From positions 1 to 38,518 of the forward strand of contig NZ_JANXUQ010000042.1 of NCBI RefSeq assembly GCF_025356155.1: a stretch of 38,518 nt of DNA. The letters are read 5' to 3'. Positions within the stretch are counted from its first letter, which is position 1, and each line of letters begins with the position of its first letter. The notes under the pieces were generated by a model. It did no database searches. It saw only the letters and a program-made list of their open reading frames with translations, and had not been told where the DNA came from. Shown piece by piece: positions 1 to 8,249 of this stretch. This DNA comes from Rhodoferax sp. (GTDB taxonomy: Bacteria > Pseudomonadota > Gammaproteobacteria > Burkholderiales > Burkholderiaceae_C). The translations under genes were made by a program, and so were the position numbers.

Positions 1-459
1 GAGGATTTTTTCGTACAGGTCGTTGAACTGGTGGCGCTCGCTCTGGCGGTTGAAGTCGATGGCGTTGAGCTTGTTGATGACCTGGCGCAGCAGGTGGCCG
101 CTTTTCATGTAGTTGTAGGCGTCTTCAAACACGCCGCGCACTACAAACCCGCGTGGGTTGCGCTGGGCATCGCCGCTCAAAGTCTTTAGCGCACCGAACA
201 GGTCGTTGTTGACAAAGGCCAGAAGCGTGTCGCCGGTGATGCCTTCGGCGTTGGCCGCCCATTTGCGCCAGCGCAGGGGCTCGGGTATGGGGCTGGTGTA
301 GCTGTCGCGGGTTAGCTCCATTTCCTCCTCCAGCGCGTCAAACACTTTGAGGAACAAGAGCCAGGTGAGCTGGGAGATGCGTTGGGCGTCGCCATCGACG
401 CCGCTGTCTTGGCGCATCACGTCCTGGATGGATTTGATGACGCTGGATAGATTGGACAT
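1..459 (-). CDS. hsdM: Type I restriction-modification DNA methyltransferase subunit HsdM, N-terminal part (cut by window edge)
   Basis: HsdM is the methyltransferase subunit of type I restriction-modification enzymes; with HsdS it methylates adenines in a split recognition site. Reading the minus strand from the ATG at 459-457 gives 153 uninterrupted codons to the window edge, starting MSNLSSVIKSIQDVMRQDSG. The peptide has the look of the HsdM_N helical domain, with the stretch ISQLTWLLFLKVFDALEEE near residues 28-46. The catalytic domain (SAM-binding and NPPF motifs) lies outside the window. The gene follows hsdR on the same strand with a 68-bp gap that holds a 51-bp repeat copy. No strong Shine-Dalgarno is visible. 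The family call rests on the N-terminal domain and on the hsdR neighbour. Confidence 0.88.
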   Translation of the reverse strand, partial: MSNLSSVIKSIQDVMRQDSGVDGDAQRISQLTWLLFLKVFDALEEEMELTRDSYTSPIPEPLRWRKWAANAEGITGDTLLAFVNNDLFGALKTLSGDAQRNPRGFVVRGVFEDAYNYMKSGHLLRQVINKLNAIDFNRQSERHQFNDLYEKIL

Positions 460-487
460 GCTGGTGGAAAGTCTTCTAAAGAAAAAA

Positions 488-538
488 GGGCGCTAGTCCC
501 CGTGAAATATGCGCAATCCGCTATAAATTAAGTAGCGC
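488..538 (+). repeat. 51-bp Comamonadaceae-type repeat, copy A
   Basis: This is the most diverged of five full-length copies of one 51-bp element in the window. It keeps CGCTAG near its left end and CTATAAATTAAGTAGCG near its right end. It lies between hsdM and hsdR and overlaps the last codons and the TAA stop (530-528) of hsdR, so the final residues TSAT of HsdR are encoded by the element. Sister copies are at 3490-3540, 15633-15683, 23798-23848 and 35317-35367. Confidence 0.65.
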
Positions 539-3026
539 TTGTCTTGTACAGCTCTCGCTCCAGCGTTTGCAGGGCGTCCAGGTATTGCGGGCGGCCGCCA
601 AAACTTTTGATGATTTCGCCCGGCCGACCAATGTCGGTAAAGGGCTGCACGTTGAAAACCGTGTCGGCCTCGATGGTAGCAATGCCTTCGTCGGCGTATT
701 TGTCCAGCAGCGCGTCGATGACTTTGCGGGCCACGGGGCCGTATTGGGTAAAAACATTGCGCTTCTTCACCCGGCTGGCCCGCTCGCGCCGGGTGAGTGG
801 CGGCATGTTGTAGGCGACATGCAGCAGCAAGTCGAACGGGTCCAGGTTGGTGAGGCCGCTGCTGGCCAGTTCTTCTGCCAGGGCCTCGATCAAAACGCCC
901 TGGCCTTCCAACTCCTGGATCAGCGCGGCCTTGCGGTCGGCGTCGTTCCAGGCCTGCAGGAACTTGTCCAGCGAGTCGTATTGTTTGGTGAGGTTGATGC
1001 GGGTGTAGTCGCGCAGGCTCTCGGTGATGAGCTTGCCTTGGGCGTTGAGGTACTGCACGCGTTCACGGGCAACGGCTACGGTGACCAGGCCGCCAACGAT
1101 GTATTTCTTGGGTTGGTCGTTGTCGGGGGCGAAGGGGCCAAGCGGGTCGAGGGGAGCTGCGGGTTGGCCTTCGACAAGCTCAGGTCGAACGGCTTGGGCG
1201 GCATCCGAAAGATCGGCTTCTACATCCGGCGGTGCGATGGGTTCGCCTGCTTCAGGCTCGTAAATCTGCACGGGGTCGCCATCGAATCCTTTGTCGGCAA
1301 AGAGTTCGGTGGCGCGCTTGAAGTCGAGGATGGTGAACCAGGTTTTGCCCAAATCCTCGCGCAGCCGAGTGCCGCGGCCAATGATCTGCTTGAACAACGT
1401 CATGGACTTGATGTTCTGGTCCAGCACGATGAGCTTGCAGGTTTGTGCATCCACCCCGGTGCTCATCAGCTTGGAGGTGGTGGCAATCACCGGGTACGGG
1501 CTCTCGGGGTTGATGAAGTTGTCCAGCTCGCGCTTGCCTTCTGGGTTGTCGCCGGTGATCTGCACCACGTATTTGGGATTGGCAGCGCAGATGTCGGCGT
1601 TGGCATTGCTCAGGGCCTGGCGCATGCGGGCGGCGTGGTCTATGTCTTCGCAAAAGACGATGGTCTTGGCATAACGGTCAGTGGCTTTCAGATAGGCCGT
1701 GATCTTGGTAGCCACGGCATCGTCACGGGCTTCCAAGACCAGCTTGCGGTTCATGTCGGCACCGGTGTAGACGCGGTCTTCAATCACATGGCCGTGTTTG
1801 TCCATCATGCCCGCCGTGGGGCGCCAGCCGAAGGCGTCTTTGTCCAAGTCGACGCGGATGACTTTGTAGGGTGCCAAAAAGCCGTCTTCAATGCCTTGCT
1901 TGAGGCTATAGGTGTAGAGCGGCGCGCCAAAGTAGTCGCTGTTGGAGATGTCCTTGGTTTCCTTGGGCGTGGCGGTCAGGCCGACCTGGGTGGCGTTGGC
2001 AAAGTAGGTCAATATTTCGCGCCAGGCAGAGTCTTCGTCCGCACTGCCACGGTGGCACTCGTCCACCACGATGAGGTCAAAGAAGTCAGGGCTGAACTGT
2101 TTGTAGATGTTCTGTGCTTCTTCGGTTCCGCTCACCGCCTGGTACAGCGACAGATAGATTTCATAGCTCTTGTCGACCAGCTTGGTGGTCTTGTTAACCG
2201 CCAGTTCCACCTCTTCCACGGTTACTTTTCCCTGCGCATCCACACGCTCCACGCCTTTGGCATTGGGGCTGAGCTTGGCCATGGCGCCCTTGAAGGGGCG
2301 AAAGTCATTGACCATGGTTTGGTCGATGAGGATGTTGCGGTCGGCCAAGAACAGGATGCGCTTCTGGCCGGAGGGCTTGTCCGCACGCCAAGGCGATTTC
2401 CACAGGCGATGGATGATCTGGAAGGCGGTGTAGGTCTTACCCGTGCCAGTTGCCATGACCAGCAGCACGCGGTTTTGCCCGTTGGCAATGGCCTCGACCG
2501 TGCGGTTGATGGCATTGAGCTGGTAATAACGTGGGGACTTGGCGGGAGCGTAGTCAAACTCGGCCACGCGTCGCACTTCCGGCGTCCAACCCTTCCAGGC
2601 GCAGTAACGCGCCCACAGCTCTTGGGGCGATGGGAACTGGTCGAGCGTGATGTTTTGTTCCAGCACACCAGTGGCCAAGGTGGCATCGCGGAATACAAAG
2701 CCATCGCCATTGCTGGCAAAGCTGAAAGGCACTCCCAGCAACTCCGCGTATTTGGTGGCCTGCTGCATGCCAGCACTCACTGACAGGCGGGCTTTCTTGG
2801 CCTCGACGACGGCCAGGGGAATATTGGGCTTTAAAAAGAGCGCAAAGTCCGCGAACAACACGGTGGCCTGGTCGCGCTTAGCGGTCTTGCCGCGCACCAC
2901 CACCCGCCCCGCGCGCAAGGGGTATTGTGCGTAAATCTGGTCGAGCGTGTGCCACCCGGCGTTAACGATGGCCGGGCGAATGACCTTGTCGCAAAGGTCG
3001 CTCTCGGATAGGTTGTTTTGGTTCAT
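528..3026 (-). CDS. hsdR: Type I restriction endonuclease subunit R (HsdR)
   Basis: HsdR is the ATP-dependent DNA translocase and nuclease of a type I restriction system and acts with HsdM and HsdS on unmethylated DNA. The 832-residue product shows an N-terminal PD-(D/E)xK-like nuclease motif (Asp60, then Glu75-Ala-Lys77). Helicase motifs follow: Walker A MATGTGKT at about 191-198, DECH at 322-325, LTATP, and motif VI QIIGRGTRLRE. The C-terminal region resembles the EcoEI R_C domain. The order hsdR then hsdM on the minus strand fits EcoEI-type loci; hsdS is not in the window. Two oddities are an in-frame REP-like insertion encoding VRPELVEG near residues 612-619, and a stop codon lying inside a 51-bp repeat. 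Start ATG 3026-3024 has a weak Shine-Dalgarno. Confidence 0.95.
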   Translation of the reverse strand: MNQNNLSESDLCDKVIRPAIVNAGWHTLDQIYAQYPLRAGRVVVRGKTAKRDQATVLFADFALFLKPNIPLAVVEAKKARLSVSAGMQQATKYAELLGVPFSFASNGDGFVFRDATLATGVLEQNITLDQFPSPQELWARYCAWKGWTPEVRRVAEFDYAPAKSPRYYQLNAINRTVEAIANGQNRVLLVMATGTGKTYTAFQIIHRLWKSPWRADKPSGQKRILFLADRNILIDQTMVNDFRPFKGAMAKLSPNAKGVERVDAQGKVTVEEVELAVNKTTKLVDKSYEIYLSLYQAVSGTEEAQNIYKQFSPDFFDLIVVDECHRGSADEDSAWREILTYFANATQVGLTATPKETKDISNSDYFGAPLYTYSLKQGIEDGFLAPYKVIRVDLDKDAFGWRPTAGMMDKHGHVIEDRVYTGADMNRKLVLEARDDAVATKITAYLKATDRYAKTIVFCEDIDHAARMRQALSNANADICAANPKYVVQITGDNPEGKRELDNFINPESPYPVIATTSKLMSTGVDAQTCKLIVLDQNIKSMTLFKQIIGRGTRLREDLGKTWFTILDFKRATELFADKGFDGDPVQIYEPEAGEPIAPPDVEADLSDAAQAVRPELVEGQPAAPLDPLGPFAPDNDQPKKYIVGGLVTVAVARERVQYLNAQGKLITESLRDYTRINLTKQYDSLDKFLQAWNDADRKAALIQELEGQGVLIEALAEELASSGLTNLDPFDLLLHVAYNMPPLTRRERASRVKKRNVFTQYGPVARKVIDALLDKYADEGIATIEADTVFNVQPFTDIGRPGEIIKSFGGRPQYLDALQTLERELYKTSAT
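1168..1192. repeat. REP-like short palindrome inside hsdR
   Basis: The sequence contains TTCGAC (1170-1175) and GTCGAA (1184-1189) as inverted arms around an AAGCTCAG centre. This resembles a short interspersed palindrome known from many proteobacterial genomes, whose translation often reads RPELVEG. Here it sits in frame in hsdR between the helicase core and the C-terminal domain, in a Pro/Ala-rich linker that can probably tolerate insertion. Only one copy was seen in the window, so identification as a genome-wide repeat relies on prior knowledge. Confidence 0.6.
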
Positions 3027-3101
3027 GGCGGCTTGTGACCGAACATAACCCCAAAACCCCCATACGCAGGTTTTCTTACCAGAAGAATGCGCCGAGCTAG
3101 T

Positions 3102-3389
3102 TCAAGCCAACCGGGTGTAAGCCACAATTTCAGGCGCGCCAGCCAGCAGTGGCCCCGCCGCTGCAAAAGCCGCGCCGACATGGGGTGTCGTCATGTGGAC
3201 GTCCGCATCCTCTTTGCTTCTCCAATGCTCCACGGTCTGAAAGATGTGTGGAGCCTGCTCTTGGTGGTAGACCTCGTACTGCACGCAGCCGGCCTCTTTG
3301 CGCGACTGCGCCGCCAGTTCTGCCAACACTTTGCCGGCTGCTTCGGCAGCCTCGGTTTTTACAGTGATGCGGGCCAATACATAGTGCAT
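3102..3389 (-). CDS. Antibiotic biosynthesis monooxygenase (ABM) domain protein, putative quinol monooxygenase
   Basis: A 95-residue protein of the dimeric alpha/beta-barrel ABM fold, a family that includes the YgiN-type quinol monooxygenases and other small cofactor-free oxygenases. Visible family features are the start MHYVLARITVK, the central AGCVQYEVYHQE and the following HWRSKEDADVHMTTPHV, where histidines line the usual active pocket. ATG 3389-3387 was chosen over a longer upstream ORF because it has GGAGAG six bases upstream and matches normal family length. It lies alone between hsdR (75 bp away) and a 51-bp repeat. The substrate cannot be read from the sequence. Confidence 0.85.
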   Translation of the reverse strand: MHYVLARITVKTEAAEAAGKVLAELAAQSRKEAGCVQYEVYHQEQAPHIFQTVEHWRSKEDADVHMTTPHVGAAFAAAGPLLAGAPEIVAYTRLA

Positions 3390-3489
3390 AGGGGTCTCTC
3401 CTTGGGTGTTACAAAAATCTATTCTGGCACTTTTTTGCCTGGCTTGATGGCAGGCAACCTGGCACTGAGTATATGGATGAAGCGAAGTT

Positions 3490-3540
3490 ATGCTGCACAA
3501 TTGATAGCTATCTACTCATATTCCACGAGGGCTAGCGCAT
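3490..3540 (-). repeat. 51-bp repeat, copy B
   Basis: A full-length copy in minus orientation, beginning ATGCT, with TTGATAGCTA in the middle and CCACGAGGGCTAGCG at the end. It lies in the gap between the GGDEF-EAL gene (stop at 3567) and the ABM gene (start 3389). It aligns without gaps to the copies at 15633-15683, 23798-23848 and 35317-35367. Confidence 0.8.
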
Positions 3541-3566
3541 GAAATTGCTTAAGCAACCTGACAAAC

Positions 3567-5948
3567 TCACGCCGCCTGCGACTGCTTTGCGTTCCAGCCG
3601 ACGCACCACGCCGCAAACGTATGGGCCGCAATCGGTTTGCTCATGAAGTAGCCCTGCGCCTCGTCACACTGTAGGGTCTTGAGCTTGTCCCAGATCAGCG
3701 CGTTCTCGACCCCTTCGGCCACCACCGTCAATCCCAGGTTGTGGGCCAGGTCCACGGTAGAGCGCACGATCTTGGCGTCGTCCTCGTCGGTCTCCATGTT
3801 CATGACGAACGACTTGTCGATCTTGAGTTCGTCCACCGGCAGGCTCTTCAGGTAAGCCAGTGACGAGTAGCCGGTGCCGAAGTCGTCGATCGACAGCTTG
3901 AAGCCGCGCTGCGACAGCGTGTTCAGCGTGCCCTGGGCGCGCTGGGGGTCGTCCATGATGGCGCTTTCGGTGATCTCCAGGCAGAAGGCGCTGGCGGGTA
4001 GCTGGTATTGGGCCAGCACGGCATCCAGCCGGGCCGGAAACTCCAGGTCCAGCAGGTCACGGGTGGAGAGGTTGATGGCCAGTTTAAAACCCGGCTCCGC
4101 CTCGCCCAGGGTCTGGCTGATGCGGGCGGATTCCTCAAACATCCACATCGTCAACTGGCGCACAAAACCGGTCTGCTCGGCGAAGGGTATGAACTCCAGC
4201 GGTGGCACCAGGCCGCGCTGCGGGTGCTGCCAGCGCACTAGCGCCTCGGCGGCCACGACGCGGCCGGTGGCCAGGCTGATCTTGGGTTGCAGAAAGAGGC
4301 GTAACTCACCCTGGGCCACTGCATTGCGTAACTCCGACAGCATGGACAGGGTTTCGCTGCTCGATGAATCGAGCGATGCGTCATAGACCTGCATCAGCGT
4401 GGTGCGCGATTTGGCGGCGTACATGGCCACTTCGGCGCGCGACAGCAGGGCATCCACATCTTGCGCATGCTGTGGGAAGCAGGCGATGCCCATGCTGGCG
4501 CTCATGTCCACTGTTTGTTCTTCAAAGGCCAGGGGCAGCTCGAACGATTTGGCAATGCGCTGGGCCACGGCGACTGCGGTCTCGGCACTGCTGCCGGTCA
4601 GCATCACGGCAAACTCGTCGCCGCCCAGGCGGGCCACCATGTCGCTGGCGCGCATCTCCTGTTGCGTCAGCCGCTTGGCCACGGCGATCAGCAACTGGTC
4701 GCCAAACGAGTAACCCAGCACGTCGTTCACGTGTTTGAAGCGGTCAATGTCCAGCATCAGGATGGCCATGCCGCCTTTGGCAGGATCGGCACCGTCTGCG
4801 CTCGCTGCCTGGATCTGCTCTTGTACCGCCTCACGAAAGCGCGCCCGGTTGGGCAGCCCGGTCAGGCGGTCCCAATACGCCAGTGTGCGGATCTCGTTTT
4901 GCTGCGCGCCGATATTGATGCGCATGGCGTCAAAGGCTTTGGCCAGGCCACCGATCTCGTCGTGGCGGTCGGTGTGCTGCATGGGCACGTCGTACTGGCC
5001 CCGGCCCAGGGTCTCGGCGGCGTGGACCAGCGATCGCAGCGGAGTGGTCACACGCCGCGCGGCAAACACGCTGCCAATGGCAAACAGCACCACGCCCAGG
5101 CCGGTGATCCAGGCCAGGGCGACCTGGGCCTGGCGGAAGGGTGCAACCACCTCGTTGACCGAGCGGAACAGCAAGGTGCGCACGCTGCCATAAGACCCCG
5201 TGTCCAGCTTGACGCTGCGGGCAATCAGGCGGTCGCCATCCACCGGCAGCTCGGTTACATCCACTGCTGTGGCTTCCAGCGTGCGCAGGGCATCGGCTGG
5301 CAGTGTTGTGGACACCACCTGTCGGCCTTCGCCTGGCGTTTCGCTGATCAGGGCCAGGTGGACTTCCGAAATATCGCGCATGTCGTCCAGCAGTTTCTGG
5401 TTGATGGGAAAACCCATTAGCACCCAGCCCACGATGACGGGCGCGCGGATCGGTACCAGCACAAACTGGTAGGGCGTGCGACCGATCAGTGCCACTTGGC
5501 TGCCTTGCGCACCGCGGGCGCCGGGGCTGGTCAGGCGGCTCAGCACACTCTGCAGCTGGGTGCTGTCTTGCCCCTCGCCGACGGCGCGCAGGCCCATATT
5601 GGTGTCCATCAGCGCGGTGACGGTGGCGTTGATGCGGGCGCCGTTATTTTCCAGCGCCGAGCGGATGGTGGCTTCGTCCTGCGTGCTAATGGCAGCCCGG
5701 AAGCCGAAGTCGGCGGCCAGCACAGTGGCACCCTGGGTCAAGGTCTGTACGTTCTGGTCCAGCAACCGGCGCCATACGCGCTCACCCACGAGCAACTCCT
5801 GCTCCACTTGGCGTTTGGCACTTTGTTCAATGCTGATCCGTACCACGCTGAACACCGCAGCCTGCACGATCAGCAGCAGCAACAAAGACAGGGCAACGAT
5901 GCGCGAGGACAAGCCCCAGTAATCGGGCCGCCACTCGAGCTTTTTCAT
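3567..5948 (-). CDS. Membrane-bound cyclic-di-GMP turnover protein: Cache-like sensor, HAMP, GGDEF, EAL
   Basis: A 793-residue inner-membrane signalling protein that should make and/or degrade c-di-GMP. In order: a transmembrane helix (about 17-38), a periplasmic double-Cache-like region (to about 270), a second transmembrane helix (about 275-298), HAMP, GGDEF with RLGGDEFAV intact near residue 440, then EAL with AEALVRW near 570, DDFGTGYSSLAYLK near 690 and VAEGVE near the end. Because both catalytic motif sets are intact, the net direction of activity cannot be told. ATG 5948-5946 overlaps the stop of the upstream cupredoxin gene (ATGA), so the two are translationally coupled. A longer upstream in-frame start would overlap that gene fully and is unlikely. 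Confidence 0.94.
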   Translation of the reverse strand: MKKLEWRPDYWGLSSRIVALSLLLLLIVQAAVFSVVRISIEQSAKRQVEQELLVGERVWRRLLDQNVQTLTQGATVLAADFGFRAAISTQDEATIRSALENNGARINATVTALMDTNMGLRAVGEGQDSTQLQSVLSRLTSPGARGAQGSQVALIGRTPYQFVLVPIRAPVIVGWVLMGFPINQKLLDDMRDISEVHLALISETPGEGRQVVSTTLPADALRTLEATAVDVTELPVDGDRLIARSVKLDTGSYGSVRTLLFRSVNEVVAPFRQAQVALAWITGLGVVLFAIGSVFAARRVTTPLRSLVHAAETLGRGQYDVPMQHTDRHDEIGGLAKAFDAMRINIGAQQNEIRTLAYWDRLTGLPNRARFREAVQEQIQAASADGADPAKGGMAILMLDIDRFKHVNDVLGYSFGDQLLIAVAKRLTQQEMRASDMVARLGGDEFAVMLTGSSAETAVAVAQRIAKSFELPLAFEEQTVDMSASMGIACFPQHAQDVDALLSRAEVAMYAAKSRTTLMQVYDASLDSSSSETLSMLSELRNAVAQGELRLFLQPKISLATGRVVAAEALVRWQHPQRGLVPPLEFIPFAEQTGFVRQLTMWMFEESARISQTLGEAEPGFKLAINLSTRDLLDLEFPARLDAVLAQYQLPASAFCLEITESAIMDDPQRAQGTLNTLSQRGFKLSIDDFGTGYSSLAYLKSLPVDELKIDKSFVMNMETDEDDAKIVRSTVDLAHNLGLTVVAEGVENALIWDKLKTLQCDEAQGYFMSKPIAAHTFAAWCVGWNAKQSQAA

Positions 5949-6550
5949 GGCGTTACGCCCATTAGGCGGTAGCTCAGCGACACATCGGCGCTGCCCACGG
6001 TAAGTGCCTGCTCCGCCGCCGGTGCGCCCACGGCAAGCCCAGGGTGCCAAATGCGCAAGCGGTAGTTGCCGGCTGGTACATCCCGCATGCTCGCAGCACC
6101 CTTGGCGTCGCCTACGGCAAAAAAAGGCGTCTCCACGACGACGACCCAGGCGCTCATGTTGTCGTGGATGTTGCAACCCAGTACTGCAATGCCGGGCTTG
6201 TCAAAGACCACCGGGCTGGCCGATGTACCGGTGTAGAGCTTGAGCTCAAACGTCTTGTTGGGTGAGAAAGAGTACACGTGGTGGCGCACGGTGTCGCGGT
6301 TGGGAAAACCCACCGCCGTACCCACCGGCACCACCAGCACCCGGGGTGCAAACTGCTTGCTGATCTGGGCCACCTCGGCACCAGCAATGGGCTTGGCCAG
6401 CTGGCGGGCTTGGCTGGACTCCAGAAACACTACACCCTCGGACAGTTGTTTGCCCGCACCGTCTTGCATTTGTACGGACACCGTTGCCGCGTGTGCGAGC
6501 GGTATCGTCAGCGCCCAATTCAACAAGAGAAGCCGGAGGGTCAAGTGCAT
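5945..6550 (-). CDS. Exported cupredoxin-like protein (often annotated methylamine utilization protein)
   Basis: A 201-residue protein with a signal peptide (MHLTLRLLLLNWALTIPLAH, likely cleaved after residue 21) and a cupredoxin fold. Candidate type 1 copper ligands are visible: a His at 90/91 in RHHVYSF, then Cys126, His129 and Met132 in GCNIHDNM. It should be periplasmic and carry copper. Relatives are commonly labelled methylamine utilization protein, but nothing here suggests methylamine metabolism. It is co-transcribed with the GGDEF-EAL gene (4-bp overlap) and divergent from the exported globin-DUF3034 gene, so the three may form one redox or NO-responsive unit (inference). The start after the upstream in-frame codons was chosen because it opens a clean signal peptide. 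Confidence 0.85.
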   Translation of the reverse strand: MHLTLRLLLLNWALTIPLAHAATVSVQMQDGAGKQLSEGVVFLESSQARQLAKPIAGAEVAQISKQFAPRVLVVPVGTAVGFPNRDTVRHHVYSFSPNKTFELKLYTGTSASPVVFDKPGIAVLGCNIHDNMSAWVVVVETPFFAVGDAKGAASMRDVPAGNYRLRIWHPGLAVGAPAAEQALTVGSADVSLSYRLMGVTP

Positions 6551-6841
6551 GCCGAAAAATTTACCCGTAAAGGTCCAGTGTATAGCGCTTGTTAGAAGGC
6601 AACTGCAAGCGTAGTGAAAGCATTTCTGCTGCACTGCCACCGTGCACGCTGCCGGTCAGATAGGCGGCCTGGTATTCCACGCGCTGCTTTGGGTGGTAGG
6701 GGGGGTGGAAGTGCCCAGCAAATACCCGCAAGGCGTGGAGTACAACAAATGGACGTTGCATGTAAAAGCAGTCTGGCCCATTATGATTTGTAGACTTGTG
6801 GCCTGGAGGCCGTCATGCCATAGACAGTTGGAAGGCCACCC

Positions 6842-8224
6842 ATGTTGCACCCTACCGCCCAAGCCCGCACATCTTCGCTCAGGCGCGGGTACCCTTTCGC
6901 TGCCTGGAGTCGCACCAGTTTGCTGGTTGCGCTGGCGGCCTGTTGTGCCACGGCCTCGGTACGCGCACAGAGCCTTGCTTCCACGGATACGCTGACGCCC
7001 CCCAGCGTGGCGTTGTACAACGCGCTGGGGAAAAAAGAGGGCATACGCCTGTTGATGGATGACTTGGTGGACCGCCTGCGCGCCGACAAGGCCATCGGCC
7101 CGCTGTTCAATAACATCAAACCCGCGTATCTAAAAGAGCAGCTTACCGACCAGTTGTGCCGCGTCAGCGGCGGCCCGTGTGTGTACGAAGGCGAGGAGAT
7201 GAAGAAATCCCACGCGGACCTGAAGATAGGCACTGGCGAGTTCAATTTGCTGGTGGAAATCTTGCAAGACAGCATGACCGCCCGCGACATCCCCTTCGGC
7301 GTGCAAAACCGTTTGTTGGCCCGCTTGGCGCCCATGCACCGCGAGATCATCACCGCCAGCCCGGCCGCCAACCGCCAGGGCAAATTGCTATTGACCGGTG
7401 GTGTTAGCAGTGTGGACGGCTCGGCCGGCGGTGGGTTGAGCCCCTGGGCCACGATCGGCACCTACGCCAGCGACCAGGCCACGGGCATCTCGGCCCACGC
7501 CACGCGCGTTACGACCAACGACTATGGCCTCAACACCTACGGCCTGACGCTGGGCATCCACAACCAATGGGAAGTCTCGCTGGCCCGCCAGTCGTTCGAC
7601 ACCGGCGTCACCGGCCCCGGCCTTGGCATACCCGGCCTACAACTGACGCAAGACATTTTGGGCGCCAAGTGGCGCGTAGCGGGCGACGCCATTCTGGACA
7701 GTGATACCTGGCAGCCCCAGATTGCGGTCGGCGTGCAGTTCAAAAACCTGCAGTCCAGCGGGCTGGATGCCACACTGTCGGCCCTGGGCGCCAAGAAGAC
7801 CGGCACCGATGTGTATGTCAGCGCCACCAAGCTGCTCCTGGCCCAGGGCATCCTGATCAACGGCACGCTGCGCGCCACCAATGCCAACCAGAATGGCCTG
7901 CTCGGCTTTGGCGGCACGCTGGGCGGCGCGCGCGACCAATACCAGCTGATGCCCGAGCTGTCAGTGGCCTGGCTGGCCAACCGCAACCTGGCCGTGGGCA
8001 TGGAGTACCGGCGCATGCCCAACAACCTGCAAGACCCAGGCGCTGCCGCCGGTCTGGGTGATGGCTTGCGCGCGCAGGACTGGAAAGACATCTTCATCGC
8101 CTGGGCGCCGAACAAGACGGTATCGGCCACGCTGGCCTATGTCGACCTGGGCGTCATCGTGCCCGCCACCACCGGCAACCGCGCGCAGACGGGCGCCTAC
8201 CTGTCGGTGCAGTTGGGCTTCTAA
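6842..8224 (+). CDS. Exported truncated haemoglobin (group 1) fused to a DUF3034 outer-membrane beta-barrel-like domain
   Basis: A single 460-residue ORF. Residues 1-42 form an export signal; LAAC ending at Cys34 could also be a lipobox. Residues about 54-170 are a truncated globin: SVALYNALGKKEGI, proximal haem His124 in MKKSHADLKIG, and HREII at the end of the fold. The B10 position that is Tyr in many group 1 globins appears to be Val (LVDRL). From about 180 (GKLLLTGGVSS) to the end is a DUF3034-type domain rich in alternating beta strands and ending in aromatic VQLGF, as outer-membrane barrels do. In relatives I recall, globin and DUF3034 are separate neighbouring genes. The Shine-Dalgarno GGAAGG precedes ATG 6842. 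uup follows after 25 bp. Confidence 0.85.
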   Translation: MLHPTAQARTSSLRRGYPFAAWSRTSLLVALAACCATASVRAQSLASTDTLTPPSVALYNALGKKEGIRLLMDDLVDRLRADKAIGPLFNNIKPAYLKEQLTDQLCRVSGGPCVYEGEEMKKSHADLKIGTGEFNLLVEILQDSMTARDIPFGVQNRLLARLAPMHREIITASPAANRQGKLLLTGGVSSVDGSAGGGLSPWATIGTYASDQATGISAHATRVTTNDYGLNTYGLTLGIHNQWEVSLARQSFDTGVTGPGLGIPGLQLTQDILGAKWRVAGDAILDSDTWQPQIAVGVQFKNLQSSGLDATLSALGAKKTGTDVYVSATKLLLAQGILINGTLRATNANQNGLLGFGGTLGGARDQYQLMPELSVAWLANRNLAVGMEYRRMPNNLQDPGAAAGLGDGLRAQDWKDIFIAWAPNKTVSATLAYVDLGVIVPATTGNRAQTGAYLSVQLGF

Positions 8225-8249
8225 AGAGGGCGGCGATAATCCAGTCTAC

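Noticed and set aside
567-2783. A 738-codon open frame on the plus strand opposite hsdR
   Set aside because: It is the antisense shadow of hsdR. The minus-strand frame carries complete nuclease and helicase motifs, while the plus-strand translation shows no recognisable domain and is rich in Gly/Val/His, typical of shadows in GC-rich DNA.
6561-6761. A minus-strand frame between the cupredoxin and globin genes, ending SNKRYTLDLYG
   Set aside because: Its end looks somewhat protein-like and could be the relic of a gene whose 5' part is lost, but it has no start, no Shine-Dalgarno and no family match, so it is not listed as a gene.
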